From contig CAYQJO010000041.1 in NCBI GenBank assembly GCA_964417785.1, positions 1-24,115 on the forward strand: a stretch of 24,115 nt of DNA. The letters are read 5' to 3'. Every line of letters begins with the position of its first letter. Position 1 is the stretch's first letter. The position numbers and the translations under genes are program-made. Under the pieces are notes generated by a model. That model had not been told where the DNA came from. It did no database searches and saw nothing but the letters and a program-made list of their open reading frames with translations. Shown piece after piece: positions 8,200 to 14,283 of the stretch. The DNA is from DAOTUL01 sp034437435 (GTDB taxonomy: Bacteria > Chloroflexota > Anaerolineae > Aggregatilineales > Phototrophicaceae).

Positions 8200-8239
8200 A
8201 AAGCAGGAGTCAGAACCCAATTCAAAGGACGTGGTCAAG

Positions 8240-8710
8240 ATGGCAGAGTGGTGGGGTACGCGACGAAGAGTTTCACCGCGCTTACGGCTGGAGGTTGAAG
8301 CTATGCGAGCGACCTTCGGCGACACGTTTAAGCTGGTCGTCCCGGAGTACGGGTTGGTCTATTGGGAAGGCGCGGTCATGGTCAATCTGGCACGGCTGAA
8401 ACGGCCCGAACACCGGCTGAAGATCGTCTATCCCAGAGACTACCCGAATCGCCCACCGGAGGCTTATGTGCTGAGTCCGCGTATTTATAGCGAGAAACAC
8501 CAGTATGAAGACGGACAGCTCTGCCTGTTCAATCCGAAAGACGGTGAACAATACGGCTGGAATCCGGCCCGCTCGACTTCCGTTACCGTCACGGCCTGGG
8601 CGATCCAATGGTTATACGCCTTCTATACCTGGCGGGCAACCGGTGACTGGCCGGGCCTGGAAGAACGGGTTCACCCGGATACGCCCTTGCCACCCCGCCG
8701 GAGGACATGA
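8240..8710 (+). CDS. Prokaryotic E2-like ubiquitin-conjugating enzyme
   Basis: This 156-residue protein has the E2 (UBC) fold pattern. An N-terminal helix (about 12-26) and beta strands lead to YPNRPP (68-73, the E2 'YPxxPP'). Then come H87 and GQLCLF with C95 at the position of the catalytic Cys, W108 (GWNP), and a helical tail with WLYAFYTWRATGDWPG. The 'TG.WPG' tail is typical of bacterial E2-like proteins found with E1 and JAMM genes. E2s carry the modifier as a Cys thioester and pass it to a target. ATG 8240 is chosen for AAAGGA ten bases upstream; an in-frame ATG at 8156 lies upstream of the promoter. It is the first gene of the operon, and its TGA overlaps the next start. The active-site Cys is intact, unlike key residues in its two partners. 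Confidence 0.85.
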   Translation: MAEWWGTRRRVSPRLRLEVEAMRATFGDTFKLVVPEYGLVYWEGAVMVNLARLKRPEHRLKIVYPRDYPNRPPEAYVLSPRIYSEKHQYEDGQLCLFNPKDGEQYGWNPARSTSVTVTAWAIQWLYAFYTWRATGDWPGLEERVHPDTPLPPRRRT

Positions 8711-9789
8711 TGTGGAGAAGATTGATGGCAACGCGAGCCACTGTACCTAATTTGGTGCTGGCCCAGCGCGTCATTGACAAAATGACATCCGCTGCGCAGC
8801 GCTATATCGAAGACGAAACGGGTGAAGCGATGATCGGCGTCATCACGCCGGGTGAACACACCAACGGTGTCGCCACCATTTATGTGCTGGACACCATCTC
8901 ACCGGATGAGAGCGCGGTGCGCCAGTTACACACTTTCCAGCAGGGTGATGAGCGCCAGGATGAACTCATCTGGTGGTTGCAGGAAAACTGGCATGTCCAG
9001 CGGGAAAAGCGACGCGGCAGTTACGGCAGCGCCAACAACGCCAAGTGGGATGTGCCGCTGCGCTACCTGGGCGACTGGCACAAGCAGCCAGGATTCATGA
9101 TCGCCCCCAGTCACGGCGATCTGATGACGGCCCTGGACTGGCTGGACGACGACAACGGCATGGACGCCCTGCTGGTCCCCATCGTCACCCTGGATCACCC
9201 CGCTACCCTGGGTGAATCGACGGCAACGGTCAACTATATCATGGTACCGACCGATGACGGTACCAACCTGCGCGTAGACTGGTGGTATATTCACCGGGAT
9301 GTACGGGCATTCCAGGCCATCAACCCGGTGGTCTACCCCGATGAGCAGCTTCCCGGCCTGACCCAGTATCCCTGGCATCTGGTCAACGAAGCATGGGCTT
9401 CGACCGAGTTTGCCCGGCTCCAGGCGGACAACCTGTTTCTCTCGGTCATTCTGTGGGATACGGACGACAAACTGCCGCTGGAAATCTGCCTGTTGATGGC
9501 CCGCCAGGGCAGCCCGAAGGTGCTGATTATCACCACTCACTGGAATTTTCCGGATAGTCCGCCGACGGCACGGGTCGCACCGATGGTGTCGATGGACGCA
9601 AACGACGACATCTACGATGTGTTTGAGGATCTCTGGGTCAAATCCGAGCCGGTAGCCGATCCCACCGATTGGGATTGGACTAAAGAACGCACCCTCCTGG
9701 ACTATGTACATACCATTGAAACGTCTTTAGGGCTGCGTTCGCAGGAGGATGAGACAATCAGTGAGGAGTCTGAGCATGACCTGGGATAG
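8710..9789 (+). CDS. JAMM/MPN-domain protein with altered zinc site and C-terminal E2/RWD-like region
   Basis: The product is 359 residues long. The N-terminal half (about 15-150) reads as a JAB/MPN domain: TGEAMIGV with the conserved Glu at 39, and LRYLGDWHKQPG...PSHGD at 117-137. The JAMM motif H-x-H-x7-S-x2-D is present as H124-x-Q126-x7-S134-x2-D137, so the second zinc-ligand His is Gln. Residues about 220-310 resemble an E2/RWD fold, with VLIITTHWNFPDSPP (271-285) paralleling the E2 neighbour's LKIVYPRDYPNRPP. No Cys follows, so this part is non-catalytic. JAMM proteins normally cleave isopeptide bonds after a modifier; this one may be inactive, altered, or a scaffold. ATG 8710 (or 8707) follows GGAGG 8700-8704. 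It overlaps the E2 stop and, by 14 bases, the E1 gene. Confidence 0.72.
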   Translation: MWRRLMATRATVPNLVLAQRVIDKMTSAAQRYIEDETGEAMIGVITPGEHTNGVATIYVLDTISPDESAVRQLHTFQQGDERQDELIWWLQENWHVQREKRRGSYGSANNAKWDVPLRYLGDWHKQPGFMIAPSHGDLMTALDWLDDDNGMDALLVPIVTLDHPATLGESTATVNYIMVPTDDGTNLRVDWWYIHRDVRAFQAINPVVYPDEQLPGLTQYPWHLVNEAWASTEFARLQADNLFLSVILWDTDDKLPLEICLLMARQGSPKVLIITTHWNFPDSPPTARVAPMVSMDANDDIYDVFEDLWVKSEPVADPTDWDWTKERTLLDYVHTIETSLGLRSQEDETISEESEHDLG

Positions 9790-10669
9790 AGTCGAGCGCC
9801 TGCTTGGCAGCGATAGCCTCAAGCTGCTGGCTGGTAAGACGGTCGGCATCATCGGACTCGGTTCTGGCGGTGGCTTTGTAGCGCAGAGTCTCGCCATGAG
9901 CGGTGTCGGTCATCTGGTGCTGATTGACGACGATGTTGTCGATGAAGCCAATATCGTCCGGCATGTTGCCGACCGCCGCTATGTTGGTCAATCCAAAGTC
10001 AGCGTAACCGCTGATCTGGTCCGCCAGCGTAACCCGGCCATTCAGGTCGATGTGCGTGAAGGACGTGTTGAACAGCACATGGATGCGCTGGACGATCTGG
10101 ATGTGGTGGCTGTGTGCGTCGATGGTGAGCAGACCAAGTACATCATCAATGAAGCCTGCCTGGACCGCAATCTGACCGCCGTTTACGCCGGAGTGTACGA
10201 ACGGGGTGAAGGCGGCGACGTGGTGATTATCCGGCCATTTTCGGGTCCCTGCTATGCTTGCTGGTCGGCTGAACTGCGCGAGGGCGCGGAATTGATCGAG
10301 AATGAGGGCGAACTGGATTATGGTATGATCGGTCCTGAAGGCACATTGGAAGCCGAACCCGGTCTGTGGTTGCATGTGGTCCGGGTAGCGGCAGTGCAGG
10401 CTGAATTTGTCCTGTCCGAACTCCTCAAAGGTACCGATGTATACCGGCCCTATCCGGCCAATACTGTTGTCCTCGCTAACGCCGCCATCGAGATCATCGC
10501 TGGCGAGATCACCCCACCGCATTCGAGTATCTGGGTGCAGATCGAGCGCGATGGTGACTGTCTGGTATGTGGAAAACGCATCCGCGCTGAAGATGAACAA
10601 CAGGACTTTTCGCTCGAAGACCTTGCCAGCGAAACGGGTATACAGGTCGAGAGCGATCAGGAAGCTTGA
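9776..10669 (+). CDS. E1-like (ThiF/MoeB-fold) adenylating enzyme without crossover-loop Cys
   Basis: This 297-residue protein has a single E1-type adenylation domain: nucleotide loop GLGSGGG (27-33), LIDDD (49-53), NIVRHV with R62, K74 and D116. Two zinc knuckles, C159/C162 (CYAC) and C262/C265 (CLVC), are intact. Such enzymes adenylate the C-terminal Gly of ubiquitin-like proteins. Where MoeB, ThiF and Uba5-type enzymes have a Cys a few residues before 'aGVlgP', this protein reads GELDYGMIGP (178-187), and there is no Cys at all between 162 and 262. Thioester formation at the usual site is therefore impossible. ATG 9776 is chosen because GAGGAG (9763-9768) sits seven bases upstream; ATG 9749 directly abuts its GGAGG. 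It overlaps the JAMM gene and is the third gene of the operon. Confidence 0.88.
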   Translation: MTWDRVERLLGSDSLKLLAGKTVGIIGLGSGGGFVAQSLAMSGVGHLVLIDDDVVDEANIVRHVADRRYVGQSKVSVTADLVRQRNPAIQVDVREGRVEQHMDALDDLDVVAVCVDGEQTKYIINEACLDRNLTAVYAGVYERGEGGDVVIIRPFSGPCYACWSAELREGAELIENEGELDYGMIGPEGTLEAEPGLWLHVVRVAAVQAEFVLSELLKGTDVYRPYPANTVVLANAAIEIIAGEITPPHSSIWVQIERDGDCLVCGKRIRAEDEQQDFSLEDLASETGIQVESDQEA

Positions 10670-10717
10670 TATGTGCTATGATGAGAAGAGCGATTTGAAA
10701 GGAGTGGACATTCGGCG

Positions 10718-10960
10718 ATGACGGACGATAACAAACAACCGACCGATAACACCACTGAAAATCCAGATGATGCCCGTATGGAAGGGCGTTTAGAGCGCCT
10801 CGGTGGCGAACCGGCCCCGGTCATCACCCCGAAAGAATTTGCCCGCCTGCAAAAAGCCGGTCAGGTGCATATTGACGCACGGGGGCGCGTGCGCACCAGC
10901 CGCCGGAGCGATGCCGAAGCGGGTGTTTCGCTGCGCAAGCGAAGGGCATGGTATGGATGA
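10718..10960 (+). CDS. Small charged protein of unknown function ending in Gly
   Basis: This 80-residue protein has no recognised domain. Residues 1-20 are rich in Asp, Asn, Thr and Pro and probably disordered. A central part (about 22-58) could form a helix (PKEFARLQKAG) and a short strand, and the C-terminus is strongly basic (SLRKRRAWYG). It contains no Cys and no clear beta-grasp pattern. It sits 48 bases after the E1-like gene, and its stop overlaps the start of the isoaspartate methyltransferase gene by eight bases, so it is part of the operon. AAAGGAG (10698-10704) lies 13 bases before the ATG, a longer spacing than usual. Its C-terminal Gly and place in the operon make it the only candidate modifier here, but that is speculation; it could equally be a small adaptor. 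Confidence 0.7.
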   Translation: MTDDNKQPTDNTTENPDDARMEGRLERLGGEPAPVITPKEFARLQKAGQVHIDARGRVRTSRRSDAEAGVSLRKRRAWYG

Positions 10961-12134
10961 CGAGTCGACAAAGCAGGGCCTGATTGACGCCCTGTTACGT
11001 CACCATCTCGACGATGCCCGTCTACTGGAAGCGTTCAAAGCGGTTCCCAGGCATTTGTTTCTACCCGACCTGCCACTGGCCGACATCTACTCAGATTCGA
11101 TTGTGCCGATCCGTTTTGACCCCGACGGGCATGCAACCAGTCTGTGTATCAAACCCAGCATGACCGCCCGCATGCTTCATCAACTGCGCCTTAAGACCGG
11201 CCATAATGTCCTTGAAATCGGGACCGGTACCGGCTTCACCGCCGCCCTAATCAACCAGATGGTTGGCGAGACAGGCATGGTCACAACACTGGAGATCGAC
11301 CGCGATGTTGCCGAACTGGCACGAGAGAACCTCCAGCGCTCCGGCAGCAGTAGTGTGGCAGTGGTCAACGAGGACGGCGCGGCGGGTTATGCGCCGCGTG
11401 CGGCTTATGACCGGATTCTGTCCAGTGTCGGCATATGGGATATGCCCGCGGCCTGGAAGCGCCAGATTAAACCCGATGGGCTGATTGTCGCCCCGATCTA
11501 CCTGGATGGGTTGCAGGTCAGCGCGACCTTCAGACAGCAGCCTGATGGATCGCTGCTGGGTGACAGGGTGATGCCGAGTGCCTCTATCTACATCCAGGGG
11601 ATGGCTGCCGGTCCCAGTGTGCGCCAGCGGATTGGCAGCACCGCCATGCTGATTATCACCGATGATGTCGGTAAGATTGACCCGGCGGCGCTGAGTCTGC
11701 TGCTATCTGAGGATCATTCCTACGACCGTCTCAGCATCACCCTCAATACCAGCGATTACTGGTACAGCTTTGTACCTTTCCTCATGCTCAACGAGCCAGA
11801 CGATGCGATTTTCGCGGTATATACGGTCCCGCAGCAGCGTCAGGCGTATGGCGTCGAAGGTGAGGGCTTTGCACTGTTGACGTCTGGCAGTGCGTGCTTT
11901 GTACCTTATGATGCAAATGGCATGGTCCATTGTTTTGCCGGCGTAGACGCCCTCTTGAGTCTGGAAAATCAGATCAAGGCATGGCAGGCTGCCAACCAGC
12001 CACCCATTGACGCACTCCGTTTGCACCTGATTCCGAAGGGGGCCGACAAGCCAGCGATCACGACGGGGAAAATCTACCCACGTAGGGATCACTATCTCCA
12101 TGTGTGGATAGATCATGCGACTCGATCAGATTGA
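10953..12134 (+). CDS. Protein-L-isoaspartate O-methyltransferase family protein with C-terminal extension
   Basis: The 393-residue protein begins with a PCMT domain (about 1-210): the family N-terminal motif VPRHLFLP (31-38), SLCIKPSMTARML (63-75, the region of the SxxSxP substrate loop) and SAM motif I VLEIGTGTGFTA (86-97). PCMT enzymes methylate isoaspartyl residues in aged proteins so they can revert to Asp. The family is usually about 210 residues; the extra ~180 C-terminal residues (LIITDDVGKIDP... onward) are an unassigned domain. The substrate-loop 'TISQP' reads 'LCIKP', so substrate preference may differ. ATG 10953 is set by GAAGGG (10941-10946), six bases upstream, and by overlap with the small upstream gene. 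The stop overlaps the Nudix gene by 20 bases, showing translational coupling in the operon. Confidence 0.85.
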   Translation: MDDESTKQGLIDALLRHHLDDARLLEAFKAVPRHLFLPDLPLADIYSDSIVPIRFDPDGHATSLCIKPSMTARMLHQLRLKTGHNVLEIGTGTGFTAALINQMVGETGMVTTLEIDRDVAELARENLQRSGSSSVAVVNEDGAAGYAPRAAYDRILSSVGIWDMPAAWKRQIKPDGLIVAPIYLDGLQVSATFRQQPDGSLLGDRVMPSASIYIQGMAAGPSVRQRIGSTAMLIITDDVGKIDPAALSLLLSEDHSYDRLSITLNTSDYWYSFVPFLMLNEPDDAIFAVYTVPQQRQAYGVEGEGFALLTSGSACFVPYDANGMVHCFAGVDALLSLENQIKAWQAANQPPIDALRLHLIPKGADKPAITTGKIYPRRDHYLHVWIDHATRSD

Positions 12135-12720
12135 GGCAGCCCTTCAACTAACCGACTTCGATGCACGTAGTGCCCAGGCCCGTATGGTACCGGGGTTTCG
12201 GGCTGCGATGTCGCGGGGACGGTCGGCCCGGCAGGCCGGTGTGCTGCTGCTGCTGATTCCGGGTCCCGAAATTGTCCTGACACGGCGAGCGGCAACATTG
12301 CGCGGCCACAGCGGCCAGATCAGCTTTCCTGGTGGCGCACGCGACCGGGGCGACACGTCGCTGGCCGACACGGCTCTGCGCGAAACCTGTGAAGAACTGG
12401 GAATCTGCCGGGGTATTCGTGTTCTGGGCCATCTGGCACCGGTTTACATTCCGCCCAGCAACTTTGATGTGTATCCAACGGTGGGCGTTCTGGACAAACA
12501 GCCTGCCTGGAAACCCAATGCAGCCGAAGTCGCTGAAATCTTCACATTCCCGGTTCGCGATTTGCTGGATGACCGCACCAGACGGCACGAATCGCAGAAC
12601 GGGGTCGATGTACCGCACTATCTGGTGAACGGAAACAAAATCTGGGGCGCGACGGCTATCATCCTCAGTGAATTTGAGCAGCGCCTTAAGATTGTGTCAC
12701 AACCGCCGCATACGCGCTAA
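12115..12720 (+). CDS. Nudix hydrolase, CoA pyrophosphatase (NudL) type
   Basis: The 201-residue protein has the extended UPF0035/CoA-pyrophosphatase signature LTRRAATLRGHSGQISFPGG (55-74), followed by a Nudix box ending RETCEELGI (89-97, the REx2EExG metal site). Family members hydrolyse CoA or acyl-CoA to phosphoadenosine phosphate and phosphopantetheine in the cytosol. The length is normal (about 190-210). ATG 12115 lies inside the end of the methyltransferase gene, with no clear Shine-Dalgarno, so translation is probably coupled. The stop codon TAA is part of the TAAAAT -10 box of the following kinase gene. Substrate assignment rests on the signature only; other Nudix substrates are possible. 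Confidence 0.87.
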   Translation: MRLDQIEAALQLTDFDARSAQARMVPGFRAAMSRGRSARQAGVLLLLIPGPEIVLTRRAATLRGHSGQISFPGGARDRGDTSLADTALRETCEELGICRGIRVLGHLAPVYIPPSNFDVYPTVGVLDKQPAWKPNAAEVAEIFTFPVRDLLDDRTRRHESQNGVDVPHYLVNGNKIWGATAIILSEFEQRLKIVSQPPHTR

Positions 12721-12747
12721 AATTACACTCTAACCCCTGGTGGAGGA
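12718..12747 (+). promoter_or_regulatory. -10 box and ribosome binding site of the PfkB-family gene
   Basis: TAAAAT (12718-12723) starts on the stop codon of the Nudix gene and resembles the -10 elements of other genes here (GCTAAAATTA also at 6799-6808). GGAGGA (12742-12747) lies ten bases before ATG 12758, which fixes the start. No clear -35 is visible, so read-through from the operon is equally possible. Confidence 0.4.
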
Positions 12748-12757
12748 AAAATAACAC

Positions 12758-13693
12758 ATGGACGACGGTCATGTACTCGTCATCGGGTCGTCTGGAATAG
12801 ACATCAAAGGGCGGCCCAACCACGAACCGCTGGATTGGGGAATGCCCAATCTGGGACGTGTCCGCAACAGCGTGGGCGGCGTGGCCCGCAATATTGCGGA
12901 GAATCTCGCCCGGTTAGAGGTGCCGACTGTCTTGCTGACCGCCGTCGGCAAGGACAGCGCCGGACGGCGCGTGTTGCGGGCGTGCGAGCGGGCCGGGATC
13001 GATTGCAGCTTTGTCCGCTATATCCCGACGGGTCGAACCGGCACCTATATGGCGCTGCTGCATCCCAACGGACAACTCAACGTCGCCATCAGCGACTTCG
13101 AGATCATCAACCTGCTCAATTCAGATTATTTGATACAACATGAGTATCTGTTCGAGGAAGCGTCTATAGTCGTCATAGATGCGACCCTTAATGCCGAATG
13201 CATGGCGACGGCCTTTGAACTCGCAGAACGCTATGGTGTTCGCGTTGTAGCTGACCCGACCACGCCGGTGCTGGCCGAACGGCTGTGTCCGTATATGGAC
13301 CGGTTGTTTATGATCGTCCCCAATTCCAACGAGACCGCCACACTGTGTGGCCGGACTGTCATCGCCAACGACCGCGACTCAGCGCTGGCGGTCGCCCGTG
13401 ATCTGGTAAGCATGGGCGTCGATATTGCGGTCGTCACCCTGGGACCGGAAGGTCTGGCCTATGCCGATGGCGGTGGCGGTGGGTATCTACGGGCCATTCA
13501 GAGCAATGTGGTCGATGCAACCGGGGCTGGTGATGCATTTTCCGGGGCGGTGATCTTCGGACTGCTGAACGATGTGCCGATAGACGAGGCGATGCGATTG
13601 GGAATCACCGCCGCGTCCTTGACCATCGAAAGTACCTATACGGTACTGCCCAACCTCAGCCAGGAGCTTTTGTACGACAGGCTTATGGCTTGA
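12758..13693 (+). CDS. PfkB-family carbohydrate kinase, pseudouridine-kinase-like
   Basis: This 311-residue ribokinase-fold kinase has the N-terminal substrate motif NSVGGVARNIAENLARL (37-53), NSNE (189-192) and the C-terminal PfkB signature DATGAGDAFSG (253-263) with catalytic D259. 'GG.ARN.AENLARL' together with a terminal 'TV.P.LS' is typical of PsuK-type kinases, which phosphorylate pseudouridine from RNA turnover to pseudouridine 5'-phosphate. The usual partner, a PsuG glycosidase, is not in the window, so the substrate stays open (other nucleosides or sugars are possible). A strong GGAGGA fixes the start. It lies 37 bases after the Nudix gene on the same strand, and its end overlaps the convergent deformylase gene by 11 bases. 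Confidence 0.85.
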   Translation: MDDGHVLVIGSSGIDIKGRPNHEPLDWGMPNLGRVRNSVGGVARNIAENLARLEVPTVLLTAVGKDSAGRRVLRACERAGIDCSFVRYIPTGRTGTYMALLHPNGQLNVAISDFEIINLLNSDYLIQHEYLFEEASIVVIDATLNAECMATAFELAERYGVRVVADPTTPVLAERLCPYMDRLFMIVPNSNETATLCGRTVIANDRDSALAVARDLVSMGVDIAVVTLGPEGLAYADGGGGGYLRAIQSNVVDATGAGDAFSGAVIFGLLNDVPIDEAMRLGITAASLTIESTYTVLPNLSQELLYDRLMA

Positions 13694-14216
13694 CCGGTTC
13701 TTCTTCTTCGTGTTCGCCGTCCGGGGCCTCTTTGACCTCCCAGACGGAATTGGCGATGTCGATAAACAACTGCCCATCCAGGTGGTCGATTTCATGCTGG
13801 AACACCCGTGCCAGCCAGTCTTTCACTTTGATGCGAATATCCTTGCCGTGCCGGTCCTGCCCGGTAATCACAACCGACTCGTGCCGGTCCACCTCGCCCA
13901 GGTAGCCGGGGATCGACAGGCAGCCCTCCACGCCGGAGACGATCTTACGACTGGCCTTGATGATTTTCGGATTGGCAACCGCGTATAGAACACCGGCATC
14001 GCTGCCGTATTCCTCTTCATCGTCAGGCAAATGGACGACGATCACCTGCTGGCTGACCCCCACCTGGGGACCGGCCAACCCCACGCCGGGTGCATCCAGC
14101 ATGGTCTCAACCATGTCGTCCACCAGGGTCTGGAACTTCGGATCAAAACTGATGACTTTGCGTGCTTTTTTGCGCAGCACCGGACTATCGGTTTTATGGA
14201 TTTCTAGAACAGCCAT
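13683..14216 (-). CDS. def: Peptide deformylase
   Basis: The 177-residue protein has all three deformylase motifs: GVGLAGPQ (44-51, motif 1, with Gly where most have Ala), EGCLS (97-101, metal ligand C99) and HEIDH (141-145, two metal His and the catalytic Glu) followed by LDG. It removes the formyl group from nascent N-termini at the ribosome. An acidic tail (EHEEEEPVKP) extends past the last conserved helix. A TAAAAT -10 box lies 29 bases upstream of the ATG; the ribosome binding site is weak. It is 65 bases downstream of the cNMP/PH gene on the same strand, separated from it by a hairpin. Its 3' end overlaps the convergent kinase gene. Confidence 0.95.
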   Translation of the reverse strand: MAVLEIHKTDSPVLRKKARKVISFDPKFQTLVDDMVETMLDAPGVGLAGPQVGVSQQVIVVHLPDDEEEYGSDAGVLYAVANPKIIKASRKIVSGVEGCLSIPGYLGEVDRHESVVITGQDRHGKDIRIKVKDWLARVFQHEIDHLDGQLFIDIANSVWEVKEAPDGEHEEEEPVKP

Positions 14217-14245
14217 GATTCAATGCTCATATCTCGTATACCTTT

Positions 14246-14251
14246 ATTTTA
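14246..14251 (-). promoter_or_regulatory. -10 box of def
   Basis: On the - strand TAAAAT (14251-14246) in the context TTTGCGC-TAAAAT gives an expected start near 14239 and a leader of about 23 bases. It directly follows the hairpin that ends the upstream gene, which fits separate transcription of def. No convincing -35 is visible. Confidence 0.4.
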
Positions 14252-14255
14252 GCGC

Positions 14256-14283
14256 AAACTGGCAGCGCGGCGTATGCCAGTTT
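14256..14283 (-). terminator. Hairpin at the end of the cNMP/PH gene
   Basis: AAACTGGC and GCCAGTTT form a perfect 8-bp stem with a 12-base loop. Its arm overlaps the TAA stop (14284-14282) of the upstream gene. Flanking A and T bases give a short T tail. It is immediately followed by the def -10 box. Confidence 0.5.

Noticed and set aside
8926..10600. - strand frames opposite the JAMM and E1-like genes (8926-9711, 9758-10600)
   Set aside because: The + strand genes are tightly overlapped, have ribosome binding sites and recognisable motifs; the reverse frames have none.
10718..10960. 80-residue protein as a classical beta-grasp ubiquitin-like protein
   Set aside because: No beta-grasp strand/helix pattern and no GG tail; kept only as a speculative modifier or adaptor.
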